Below, in pieces: positions 34,847 through 42,800 of a stretch of DNA of 64,000 bases. The notes under the pieces are model-generated. The model was not told where the DNA came from, did not search any database, and saw only the letters and a list, made by a program, of their open reading frames with translations. Source of the DNA: Chryseosolibacter histidinae (lineage in GTDB: Bacteria; Bacteroidota; Bacteroidia; Cytophagales; Cyclobacteriaceae); contig NZ_JAHESF010000012.1 in assembly GCF_018598225.1 (NCBI RefSeq), positions 62,001 to 126,000 of the forward strand, written 5' to 3'. How positions within the stretch are numbered: the first letter of the stretch is position 1; each line of letters opens with the position of its first letter. A program made the position numbers and the translations under genes.

Positions 34847-35323
34847 ATGGAGTTCATCTCGATCGGACAATATTTTCACAAACTTTATAGCACTGTGCTA
34901 TGCATCGTGCTGCTGCCCGTTCTGATGTTCAGCATCGCTTATGTGCTTCCGGTGCCGGCAGGATCTTCATCACACTCACTACCGCTCTTGCTGGCGCTAT
35001 CTGTAGTTGTTGTCAGCGACTGGCTGATCATTCTGATTTCCTTCAATAAAAAAATCAAATCAATCCGACAACATCAAGGACTGAGGCTAAAACTTGAAAA
35101 ATATTTTCGCTTAACAATCGTTCGTTACACACTCATTGCCTCGGGTTGTGTGGTGCTTGCCGCTGGATTGTTCATCACCCGCAACGATCTGTTCACGGTG
35201 TTCTTCGTGATCAACCTGATGCTTACTGGTCTGGTGTGGCCAGTACCCTCGAGGGTTAGCAATGATCTGCGGCTGAGAGGTGATGAGCGGGAGATGGTTT
35301 ATTATAAGAAGGACAAGTTTTGA
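34847..35323 (+). CDS. Membrane protein of unknown function
   Basis: 158 residues from ATG 34847 with about four hydrophobic helices (near 13-36, 43-62, 92-113 and 116-134) separated by short basic loops. No domain recognised. TACCTTTG at 34828-34835 matches the -7 box and would give a very short leader, which favours this ATG over the longer upstream frame. Convergent with the barrel gene and followed by a TACGAGG-word inverted repeat. Confidence 0.65.
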   Translation: MEFISIGQYFHKLYSTVLCIVLLPVLMFSIAYVLPVPAGSSSHSLPLLLALSVVVVSDWLIILISFNKKIKSIRQHQGLRLKLEKYFRLTIVRYTLIASGCVVLAAGLFITRNDLFTVFFVINLMLTGLVWPVPSRVSNDLRLRGDEREMVYYKKDKF

Positions 35324-35344
35324 ATGACTTGAGGATCATGAATC

Positions 35345-35422
35345 AGGTACGAAATACGAAGTACGAGGTACGTAAGGCAGCGCTCCGGCATTCACGTACC
35401 TCGTACTTCGTCCCTCGTACCT
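35345..35422. repeat. Inverted repeat of TACGAGG words at a convergent gene end
   Basis: Arms of 29 bases (AGGTACGAAATACGAAGTAC onward, and complement) flank a 20-base loop. The last arm base is one base from the TAG stop of the barrel gene. Arms are close relatives of those at 12169-12248, including the AATACGA variant unit at the same place. Confidence 0.8.
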
Positions 35423-35423
35423 T

Positions 35424-36455
35424 CTAGAAGATCACTCCAAAGCTAAACGCATTCAGCTTCGGACCTTTACCGGCTGCGAAGAGCTCGTTGAGGTCGTAGT
35501 TAAAGAACAGGTCGGTGCCGTAGAAGCCCAGTTGTAACCTGGCGCCGTAGCGGAAGTTGTTCAGGTAAAAGCTATCCCGGTTCTTTTCCTTTTCCTTATC
35601 ACCGTCGTCTTTATAGACGAGCTTGGAATGGCTGCCAACACGGTAACCGATATAGGGGCCGAGGCCGATGCGGAAAGCGGTTCCGTAGTTATCCCACATT
35701 CTCGGTTTGCGGCCGCGGTCACCGAAGTCGATCACGGGAACAAACGATGCGTTGATGTAGCTGACGGTGAGCTTGCTTTTCTGATGGTCAACGTCACGCG
35801 TGTCTGTCACAAACTCAACGCGGTCGTCATTCTTCACGAGCATGGCATCATCATCCTGGAATTTGAAATTGTACCAGCTCAGACCCAATCCCCATTCGAG
35901 GAAGAAATTCCTTCCTACACGGGTACGTTGGGTAGACGAGGTAGCAATGTACCACGAGCCCCAGGGGCGAACGGAGTACACGGCGCCGTCGCTGTCGGGA
36001 AACTTTCCATTCTGGAGGTAGTTGTTGGTGCCCAGGTCGAAGTTAAACGATTGCCAGGTGCGTCCGATCCTGCGGTAGTGCTTGCGCTTAACCATTTCTT
36101 CCCAATCTTCGTCGTCATCATCGTTATCATCATCAGACCTCATTTCACCCGGGTCGTTGTTCTCAGGCTGCTCCACGGCGGGAGATTCTTCCTGCGGCGC
36201 TTCGGCAACCACGGGCGCCTCCGCTTCAGCCGGCGCCTTTGTGGTATCGCTTTGTTCTATCTTGGTAAGAATATCCTGAAAGAGATCCTGAAAATTATAG
36301 TGACGGAGTATTTCAAGATCGCTGCGGTCCTGCATCGTGAAAATAAGCTTGCTTGTTTTGCCCAACGATACAATCACTGTGTCACTCTTCTGCTGACCTT
36401 GTGCTGCGATCACGGCTGTGATGCCGAGCACAAGTGAAACCATTTTTCTCATCAT
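35424..36455 (-). CDS. Exported beta-barrel protein with acidic linker
   Basis: 343 residues. Signal peptide in the first ~20 residues, a helical stretch (about 25-70), a low-complexity P/A/E and D-rich linker (about 75-120, including DDDNDDDDED), then alternating strands with aromatic girdles and a C-terminal F (AFSFGVIF), which fits an outer-membrane barrel. No family named. It is third in a run with the ECF sigma and anti-sigma genes (3 bases after the anti-sigma stop), so it is probably a target or sensor of that system. Confidence 0.72.
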   Translation of the reverse strand: MMRKMVSLVLGITAVIAAQGQQKSDTVIVSLGKTSKLIFTMQDRSDLEILRHYNFQDLFQDILTKIEQSDTTKAPAEAEAPVVAEAPQEESPAVEQPENNDPGEMRSDDDNDDDDEDWEEMVKRKHYRRIGRTWQSFNFDLGTNNYLQNGKFPDSDGAVYSVRPWGSWYIATSSTQRTRVGRNFFLEWGLGLSWYNFKFQDDDAMLVKNDDRVEFVTDTRDVDHQKSKLTVSYINASFVPVIDFGDRGRKPRMWDNYGTAFRIGLGPYIGYRVGSHSKLVYKDDGDKEKEKNRDSFYLNNFRYGARLQLGFYGTDLFFNYDLNELFAAGKGPKLNAFSFGVIF

Positions 36456-36458
36456 ACT

Positions 36459-37205
36459 TTACTTGTTTTGACTACGTTGCTTTTCACTCTTAAAATTCAG
36501 CGCGAGAATTTCATTTTTCTTCTGCCGGAGATCGCCGAAAGGATCCTGATTGTGTTTCAGGTCATAGGCTTTGTCGAGCAGCTTTCTCAACGTAGATGGT
36601 TTCTTGTCGGCCGGGGTTGCTTCTGCAAGTGATTTTTTATCGAGGTATTTTTTGTTTACTTCTTCTGCCGTATATACAAGCGTTACACCTGCATCTGCCG
36701 CTGCAGCGGAGGTTTCTGCAGTGGGTGCTGTTACAGCCGTAGTAACTTCTTCAGGAATGATCTCTGTGATCTCTTCCTGAACTTCAGCAATTAATTCGGG
36801 TGTGGCCACTTCGGGTGAAGGACTGACCGCCTGTTCTTTTTTCGTGTGTGGTTTAACAGATCGTTTGTTTGTTGTGACCGGTGTTTCACTGGTTGCCTTC
36901 TTTTCAGGCGCTGCAGTCGAAGGCGCAGGTGCAGCTTCGTTCTTTTCCGGAGTCTTGATCTTTTCCACTGCTGCGTTGCCTGTATTTTTTTGTGTGAGCA
37001 TCGGTGCCGTATTTTTCTGAGGCCACAACAACAACAACAACGCGGCGGCAACGAGCAACAGCAACGACGCAGCTACTTTCAGCCAAAGCGTTCTGTTATT
37101 TTTTTTTGTAAGGCCTGCTTCCACGCGGCTCCAGGCATGTGCAGGAGCTGCCTTCTGAAAATTTTCCAACTTCTCGCGGAACAGTCTGTCAGGTTGCTGA
37201 TTCAT
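36459..37205 (-). CDS. Membrane anti-sigma factor-like protein
   Basis: 248 residues. A short cytosolic N-terminus (1-38, with W25 in PAHAWSRVEAGL), one membrane helix at about 41-61 (LKVAASLLLLVAAALLLLLW), then a long periplasmic low-complexity segment rich in A, E, P and T, and a basic C-terminus. No zinc-finger (ZAS) motif. Its start overlaps the end of the sigma gene by 17 bases, the usual sign of a sigma/anti-sigma pair. It would hold the sigma at the membrane until an envelope signal releases it. Confidence 0.75.
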   Translation of the reverse strand: MNQQPDRLFREKLENFQKAAPAHAWSRVEAGLTKKNNRTLWLKVAASLLLLVAAALLLLLWPQKNTAPMLTQKNTGNAAVEKIKTPEKNEAAPAPSTAAPEKKATSETPVTTNKRSVKPHTKKEQAVSPSPEVATPELIAEVQEEITEIIPEEVTTAVTAPTAETSAAAADAGVTLVYTAEEVNKKYLDKKSLAEATPADKKPSTLRKLLDKAYDLKHNQDPFGDLRQKKNEILALNFKSEKQRSQNK

Positions 37206-37809
37206 CGTTGTTCAGTTTAGGGTTCGATGATCCGCCAGCCGAAGCCGTTTTAGCCCAGGGCTGCAGATCACTTTCTGCTAACATTTTTTGTAAGTACACC
37301 CGCGCACGGCTGAGCTGTGACTTGGATGTATTTTCACTGATGCCAAGTTGTTCGGCTATTTCTTTATGAGAATAACCGTCGATGGCATACATATTAAATA
37401 CCAGGCGGTAGCCCGCGGGCAGTTCCTGGATCATCTTCAAGAGGTCTTCGGCTTCGAGGTGGTCGCTCAGACGGTCGTAATCAGGCTCGCGGTCTGCCTG
37501 TTCGAGCTCGGTTTCAAGATACATGGAGCGGCTTTTGCGCAGGTAGGTGAGGGCTTCGTTTACCATAATCCTCCGGATCCACCCTTCAAAGCTTCCTTCG
37601 CCCTTAAATTGTGCGATGCGCTCGAAAACTTTGGTGAAAGCAGTAACGAGGATATCTTCCGCCTCCATGGAATGGCGTACGTACCGGTAGCAAAGGCCGT
37701 ACATTTTTGCGGAATAAAGGTCAAAAAGTTGCTGCTGGGCGTTTCTGTCACGCCTCAGGCAACCCTTGATCAGTTCTTCTTCCTTAGCCCGGTAAATCTT
37801 GAATTCCAT
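37189..37809 (-). CDS. ECF RNA polymerase sigma factor
   Basis: 206 residues with region 2 (QQLFDLYSAKMYGLCYRYVR, and IAQFKGEGSFEGWIRRIMVN) and region 4 (LPAGYRLVFNMYAIDGYSHK, EIAEQLGISENTSKSQLSRA). There is no region 3, as expected for the extracytoplasmic function group. Overlaps the anti-sigma gene. Upstream are word-repeat sequence and a terminator on the same strand, so its transcript begins within about 130 bases. Confidence 0.94.
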   Translation of the reverse strand: MEFKIYRAKEEELIKGCLRRDRNAQQQLFDLYSAKMYGLCYRYVRHSMEAEDILVTAFTKVFERIAQFKGEGSFEGWIRRIMVNEALTYLRKSRSMYLETELEQADREPDYDRLSDHLEAEDLLKMIQELPAGYRLVFNMYAIDGYSHKEIAEQLGISENTSKSQLSRARVYLQKMLAESDLQPWAKTASAGGSSNPKLNNDESAT

Positions 37810-37865
37810 TTAAGGTTCTGGTGCTAAGATGTGTAAACGAAGCCTGGGGTTGCTTGGGGGGAAAA

Positions 37866-37927
37866 TTAAAGTTTAAAATTTGAAGTTTAAGGTTTCAAGT
37901 TGGTTGCCAGTTGCCGGTTGCCAGTTT
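37866..37927. repeat. Composite arm of TTTAAAG and GTTGCCAG words
   Basis: One arm only: TTAAAGTTTAAAATTTGAAG passes directly into TTGGTTGCCAGTTGCCGG. Two word families that form separate hairpins elsewhere (5017-5110 and 11598-11728) are joined here, between the sigma gene start and a terminator. Confidence 0.6.
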
Positions 37928-37957
37928 TGCGGATGGCCCTGTTGAGGGAAGGGTATA

Positions 37958-37990
37958 AAAGGGCCATTTGGGTGTGCCAAACGGCCCTTT
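37958..37990 (-). terminator. Intrinsic terminator after the PspC operon and a 20-aa reading frame
   Basis: AAAGGGCCaTTTGG pairs with CCAAAcGGCCCTTT with one mismatch and a 5-base loop; on the minus strand four T residues end the hairpin. It lies eight bases after the stop of the tiny frame at 37998-38060 and upstream of the sigma gene, so it should end the padR/PspC transcript. Confidence 0.8.
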
Positions 37991-37997
37991 GCTGGGC

Positions 37998-38060
37998 TTA
38001 GATGATCGAAATAATCGTAATGATCAGGTAAACCAGGATCAATAGCAATAAAGAGATCAT
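37998..38060 (-). CDS. Possible 20-aa hydrophobic peptide
   Basis: ATG to TAA encodes MISLLLLLILVYLIITIISI plus one I, a single all-hydrophobic helix. It sits 68 bases after the PspC protein stop and eight bases before an intrinsic terminator on the same strand, a gene-like position. No family known to me. Such short peptides may be membrane regulators, or this may be chance; start-codon context gives no extra support. Confidence 0.35.
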   Translation of the reverse strand: MISLLLLILVYLIITIISII

Positions 38061-38128
38061 GACTTTGAGGGGGTTAGGGGTTTACATAGGACGCTCGTTC
38101 ATGACAGATGTTACAACCACTCTGTATT

Positions 38129-40519
38129 TTAATCACGTTTCACTACATTGGGCGCTCCCCGGTAATCAACCTTGCTGGCCACGCCTTCTTCTATTTCGAG
38201 GTTGCCTGTTACGTTCACCTTGGCGTTTGATGCACCTGAAACCTCCACCATGGCATCTACCACATCGAGGTTGTAGGCCCTCAGTTTCGAAGCAAATTCC
38301 AGGCGGGCGGTCAGCCGTGTGGCATTGCCCGAAAGCTCTGCCTCTGTTTTGCCGGTGAGGTTCAACGAGAGGTTCTGGGAGTTTACATCACCCCGGATGC
38401 GCAAAGGTCCCCGGGCTTCGATGTCGAGGTCATTGGTTTGAAAATTATCGAAGCGGATGGTACCATAGCCACTGGCTTCCAGTTTTTCAAGGTTGGGCAT
38501 GGTGATGTTGATACGCATCTCCTCCACGTTCAGGTCTCTGACCTCAAAGTTGAAGTTTCGCCTTCCCTGGTAATCGATCACCAGTGTTTCGCCTGAACGG
38601 TAGATCTTGTACTTCTCCTTTTCACGCTCCGGCCCGATCAGCTCAACGGCGTAGTCCTGGCCATTGATGATCCGCATGTCGAACTTGCCGCTGACCTCAA
38701 TTTCATCGAAATCACGCAGGGCATTGTTACCTTCTTCATCCACCGTTGCATCGGCGCAGGAAGTGCACTCCAGTCCTCTGTCTTCGGTAATGATCCAGGT
38801 CTGGTTGTCCATGTCGTCGTAATCGATATACTGGGAGATGAACCTGCTCACACCTTCGTCCATGGTGAACGGGAAGTTATAGGGAATGTACAAGGTCATG
38901 TTGAGGCGTTGTGCCCTGAATACAGCGTCGGGTCTGAACCTGAGGTTGCTGTCGAACACAAAGACTGAATCGTCCATGAAGTTAACGTTGTAATCTACCA
39001 TGTGGGCATTTTCGATGGCCTTGGCGCGGGTGGTGCCCTGGGCTTCGAAGTCCTGAACCAGCTTGAAGTCGGTGCCTTCGTGACCTCTCAGCGTGAGATG
39101 TGTAACGTGGTAGTCGTCCATGCCTACTTCATTGATCTTCAGCTTTGCTGTTTTAGCTTTCACCTGGTAGCTGGTCTCCACGCGGTACTCACCGTCTTCC
39201 TTAAAGGAGAACACGATCTTGGGGATGCCCACGGCGAGCATGGCTACGCTCACGAAGAACAGCACAAACAGGGTCCAGCCAGCGGTGGCGCCGAAGACGA
39301 TCCGTTTGGCGATGATGGACACCCCGAGCAGGATGATGAAGATTCCGGGAATGATGGTGCCGATCACCGCAGCCAGGGCAATCCAGCCCGGGAAGGCGCG
39401 CAGAAAAGCATCTACCGGTACCGTTGATTCATTCAATTCTGCCACCCAGGGGAAGGAAAAGGTTGCTGCCGAAAAGATCCCGAACAGGATGCCGGCCGTC
39501 ACCACGATGCAAAACACAAACCCGAGGCCGGTGAACGAGATGATCACACCAATGCCTACACGGATGATATCGATGATGGGCACCAGGATCTTGCCCAGGC
39601 CGGTCAGGATCATTCCGATGAGGCGAAAGGGGAAGAGCAGGATCTTGGTGATGGTGCTTTCTTCTTCTCCCGGTTTTTCAGACTGGCTTTTTTTTATGCT
39701 TGATTCAATGTTAGAGAGGGTTACGGGCTCCCCCTGCATCTGCATCTTGTCGGTGAGGGAACGTGCTTCGGGCAATACCAGCCACATCACGATGTACACC
39801 AGCACGCCGATGCCACCTGCGAAAGCGAAGATGATGAAGAGGATACGCACCGCGAGGATGTCTATTCCAAGGAAGGCAGCCACACCGCCTGAAACGCCGC
39901 CGATCACTTTGCGCTCAGGATCTCTGAACATCTTTTTTCCGGTGGCGGGCTCCTCGAGGTCATACGAGCCCGGGATCACGATCCACATGGCAATATACAC
40001 GAGTCCCGCGATACCATAGGTGGCGAAGAACAGGAGTGCGAACAGCAGCCTGATCCACAGCGCGTCTATATTAAAGTATACGCCTAATCCCGAGCAGATA
40101 CCGCCGAACACTTTTCGTTTCTGGTCGCGCAGCAGTTGTTTGGGACCGGTGAATGGCGGGCGTGCGGTTTGTTCGTCACTGGCTGATGTGGTGTTGCCGG
40201 TGTCGCTGGCTGGGTCGGCCTGTGCTGTTTTCTCAGTTGTTGTTTCGTCGTCTTCAGCCGCCCTGAAGTCACTGACACTACCCATGGTTGCTACCAGTGC
40301 GTTCACATCTTCGGCGGTGATCACCTGTTTCTCTTCGTTCAGCTTTGACAGGAAGATCTCCGCGATGCGGCTTTCAATGTCGGCCAGGATCTCGCTGCTG
40401 TCTTCAAATGTCGAAAAATACTTATTGATCGAGTCCAGGTACTTCTTCAGGGTTTCGTAACCGTCTTCTTCTATATGAAAGATGATGCCGCTGATATTAA
40501 TGCTGATATTTTTTTTCAT
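38129..40519 (-). CDS. PspC-PspC-GIN domain membrane protein
   Basis: 796 residues. 1-95: a conserved helical N-terminal domain (INKYFSTFEDSSEILADIES). Two PspC domains follow, about 129-184 (RDQKRKVFGGICSGLGVYF) and 197-251 (RDPERKVIGGVSGGVAAFLG), then several more membrane helices to about 430. From about 598 the C-terminus is a repetitive right-handed beta domain of the GIN/DUF2807 type (FDEIEVSGKFDMRII ... EASGYGTIRF). PspC proteins take part in envelope stress in other bacteria. Paired with an upstream padR gene 18 bases away, which is the probable regulator. Confidence 0.9.
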   Translation of the reverse strand: MKKNISINISGIIFHIEEDGYETLKKYLDSINKYFSTFEDSSEILADIESRIAEIFLSKLNEEKQVITAEDVNALVATMGSVSDFRAAEDDETTTEKTAQADPASDTGNTTSASDEQTARPPFTGPKQLLRDQKRKVFGGICSGLGVYFNIDALWIRLLFALLFFATYGIAGLVYIAMWIVIPGSYDLEEPATGKKMFRDPERKVIGGVSGGVAAFLGIDILAVRILFIIFAFAGGIGVLVYIVMWLVLPEARSLTDKMQMQGEPVTLSNIESSIKKSQSEKPGEEESTITKILLFPFRLIGMILTGLGKILVPIIDIIRVGIGVIISFTGLGFVFCIVVTAGILFGIFSAATFSFPWVAELNESTVPVDAFLRAFPGWIALAAVIGTIIPGIFIILLGVSIIAKRIVFGATAGWTLFVLFFVSVAMLAVGIPKIVFSFKEDGEYRVETSYQVKAKTAKLKINEVGMDDYHVTHLTLRGHEGTDFKLVQDFEAQGTTRAKAIENAHMVDYNVNFMDDSVFVFDSNLRFRPDAVFRAQRLNMTLYIPYNFPFTMDEGVSRFISQYIDYDDMDNQTWIITEDRGLECTSCADATVDEEGNNALRDFDEIEVSGKFDMRIINGQDYAVELIGPEREKEKYKIYRSGETLVIDYQGRRNFNFEVRDLNVEEMRINITMPNLEKLEASGYGTIRFDNFQTNDLDIEARGPLRIRGDVNSQNLSLNLTGKTEAELSGNATRLTARLEFASKLRAYNLDVVDAMVEVSGASNAKVNVTGNLEIEEGVASKVDYRGAPNVVKRD

Positions 40520-40537
40520 AACGTTCGTGTCGTGAAA

Positions 40538-40873
40538 TTAAGCGTTTGATTTAGTGGTGATCATTTGGGTGGAGTGTACAAGCTCGTCCCAGGTTTCAGC
40601 AAGCTTCTCCAGGAACTTGCTTCCTTTGTCGGTAAGCTTGTAATATTTCCTTGGCGGGCCCGATTTCGACTCGATCCACTTATACTCCAGCAGCCCTGCA
40701 TTCTTCAAACGGGTGAGCAGTGGGTACAATGTACCTTCAACAACGATCATCTTGGCAGCTGTCAGTTCATCCAGCATATCCGATGCATATACTTCTCCCC
40801 GTGAAATAATGTGGAGGATGCAGTACTCCAAAATACCTTTTCTCATCTGTACTTGCGTGTTTTCAAGATTCAT
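40538..40873 (-). CDS. PadR-family transcriptional regulator
   Basis: 111 residues: a winged helix (LEYCILHIISRGEVYASDML, then EGTLYPLLTRLKNAGLLEYK) followed by a short C-terminal dimer helix. These PadR-s2 regulators often sit with PspC-domain genes in Bacteroidota and control them. Here it is the first gene of a two-gene operon. A -7-like box and paired AGTACT palindromes lie 38-64 bases upstream. Confidence 0.93.
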   Translation of the reverse strand: MNLENTQVQMRKGILEYCILHIISRGEVYASDMLDELTAAKMIVVEGTLYPLLTRLKNAGLLEYKWIESKSGPPRKYYKLTDKGSKFLEKLAETWDELVHSTQMITTKSNA

Positions 40874-40910
40874 ACATCCGGTTATTAACTCAATACACCA
40901 ATAACAACGG

Positions 40911-40937
40911 CAAAAGTACTATGCATGACCAAGTACT
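40911..40937 (-). promoter_or_regulatory. Probable padR promoter with paired AGTACT sites
   Basis: On the minus strand TACTTTTG (40911-40918) fits TAnnTTTG, 38 bases before the padR start. Two copies of the palindrome AGTACT (40915-40920 and 40932-40937), 17 bp centre to centre with ATGCAT between them, overlap it, a fair place for self-repression. Confidence 0.4.
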
Positions 40938-41327
40938 GGTTAAAAATGGAAGAAAAAAGTTAAAAATCGGCTTTTTTGGCGTAAAAACGAAGGTGGAGGT
41001 GTTACGACGGTTTGGGAAAATTGGAGAGGAGGGCTTAAAATTGTTCGGTTTTATACGGTGGACTGTACGGTTTTGAGCAGTTTTTGAATGTGTAAACTGG
41101 TGTTTTTCATGGGCTTCTGTTTTATGTACAACTCGCGGGGCCGGAAAAATGCACTGAAAATTTGTACATGTTTTTTGCGATATGCTTTTTGTACATGTAC
41201 AAATGTGTGCTACTGAAAATGACGATCGCTTGTCTTGGGTAATAACCGGATAAGTCCATACCTGACTTACTGGCATATCACATCTAATTTATAGAGTCTG
41301 AGCATTATGTCTGCGTTTGGTATTGAC
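40938..41327. other. Intergenic region with a TTTGTACATGTACAAA palindrome
   Basis: About 390 bases without a convincing gene. A perfect 16-bp palindrome, TTTGTACATGTACAAA, lies at 41188-41203, with a half-site TTTGTACATG at 41161-41170 and TATGTACAA near 41123. The cluster looks like a protein-binding site, for PadR or another regulator, though it is 315 bases from the padR start. Confidence 0.5.
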
Positions 41328-41361
41328 AAAAAAAAGGCTGCCTTTTGAAAGACAGCCTTTT
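41328..41361 (-). terminator. Intrinsic terminator of the lipoprotein operon
   Basis: A 9-bp stem AAAAGGCTG / CAGCCTTTT, followed on the minus strand by eight T residues, lies 35 bases after the stop of the second lipoprotein gene. Confidence 0.9.
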
Positions 41362-41395
41362 GACCTAACTAACGACTACGTTATGCGATTATCTG

Positions 41396-42766
41396 TTAAT
41401 CCCTGTAACGAGGATGGAAATAGATATTGAAATTCCTTGTTTCGCCAGCTACTGGAATCTCATACTGATAATTGTTCTCAGTGTTCATAAAGTACCACCA
41501 CTCTTCAGTGATCACCCTGCGCTTCACTACAGCTGCAGTTGCTGAAGGAATTGAAACGGTATTGGTGCCCGTTCCGGTGTAGATACCAGCAGCGGTGTTG
41601 GCGTTGTTATAATATTTAATATCAACTTCAACGGAACCTGCTTCATTGGTCTGGCCATAGTAGTTGCCACCGTGGGTTGTGAAGCGAGTATGGTTGGCTT
41701 TGTAGTTATCACTGTAGATCTGGATCCAGTCAACAAGCGATGTTTCATCATCATCGCTATACTGTGCCGCAGAAACTACGGGCAATGTGAAAGAGCCGTC
41801 AGCAGCGATTGTGGTAGAAGTGATGAGTCCTTTGTAGATGATCTCGTAGATGTAGCAGTTATCGCCTGTGAAATTGTTATTGGCAAACCGGTCTACTTCC
41901 GGGCGGGCATAGATCTTATGTCCGGCCAGGGCGGTCTCGTTGTTGGCTACGTAGTTGTTACCTGAGATAGACTGACCATAGATATTATAGGGGCTCGGAT
42001 TGTCCCAGTAATAAGTATAGTCGTAGAAATTGTAAGCCGGAGCAGTGATGTAGGTATTGGCTTTTGCACCGAATGCTGCTACAGATCCGTACCTGCGATT
42101 CAGTGTATCGTTGAGTACCGAAGTATTGGCGTAAGCCTTACCGGTGAACTTGGCTGCCAGGTTGCCGGATATCGGGTAAAGGATCACCTGGTTTTGAGCG
42201 TTGAATGATTCTGCCGCAGCAACATCCCAGCCGTCAAACTGATACAGGTATGCTCTGTACTCTACTGAAGTGTGGTTGGGCGCTGAAACGCGAACGTACA
42301 CATAACCTTGCTTCAGCCCTTTGAACAGGTATAAGCCATTAGAAACAGAAGACGGCTCCAGCACGAGACCATTTTGTTCTACCACTACAGTTGCGCCTTC
42401 AAAACCTTTTTTGCGGCCCAGGCTGAGGTCTTCAAAATCCGTTCCGCTCAACGTTGCGTTGGAAGAAGATAATACGGTCACTGTGTAGTGAACTTCTGTG
42501 GGCTGGCTGTAAGGATCCAGCAGCTTTTCTCTCAGCTCTTCCAGCTCCTCGATCTTTCTTTCGGCTTCTTCGTTGCCCACAACAAGGGTGTTACTTTCGG
42601 TATTCAGGGTGGCGTATTGCTGATCTGCGGCCGCGATGGCAGCCAGAAGCTCATTCACCTTGGTGTCGTCTTTTGTTTCTACAAGCACTTCATCCTCACA
42701 CGCCGTAAGACCGAACGTAAGACCGCCGGCAAGAAGCAACATCTTATATATATGACTCTTTTTCAT
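41396..42766 (-). CDS. Surface-type lipoprotein with coiled coil and carboxypeptidase-regulatory-like domain (paralogue 1)
   Basis: 456 residues. Lipobox LTAC (C23), then a charged coiled coil (about 30-88; NEEAERKIEELEELREKLL), a beta domain (about 95-175; GFEGATVVVEQNGLV ... LYLFKGLKQGYVYVRVSAPN) like a carboxypeptidase regulatory/SusC plug-type fold, and a long C-terminal region very rich in Y, N and T ending in YFHPRYRD. The same domain order appears in the upstream gene. The coiled coil could hold a trimer or pair at the membrane. Function unknown. Last gene of a three-gene operon with its own terminator. Confidence 0.75.
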   Translation of the reverse strand: MKKSHIYKMLLLAGGLTFGLTACEDEVLVETKDDTKVNELLAAIAAADQQYATLNTESNTLVVGNEEAERKIEELEELREKLLDPYSQPTEVHYTVTVLSSSNATLSGTDFEDLSLGRKKGFEGATVVVEQNGLVLEPSSVSNGLYLFKGLKQGYVYVRVSAPNHTSVEYRAYLYQFDGWDVAAAESFNAQNQVILYPISGNLAAKFTGKAYANTSVLNDTLNRRYGSVAAFGAKANTYITAPAYNFYDYTYYWDNPSPYNIYGQSISGNNYVANNETALAGHKIYARPEVDRFANNNFTGDNCYIYEIIYKGLITSTTIAADGSFTLPVVSAAQYSDDDETSLVDWIQIYSDNYKANHTRFTTHGGNYYGQTNEAGSVEVDIKYYNNANTAAGIYTGTGTNTVSIPSATAAVVKRRVITEEWWYFMNTENNYQYEIPVAGETRNFNIYFHPRYRD

Positions 42767-42800
42767 TTTTTGCTATTTTAAATTTTCTTACTCTGATTGA

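Noticed and set aside
35628-36437. 269-codon frame antisense to the barrel gene, and similar frames opposite PspC (39219-40019)
   Set aside because: Low-complexity V/I/H or T/P-rich translations mirror the acidic or helical sequence of the real genes.
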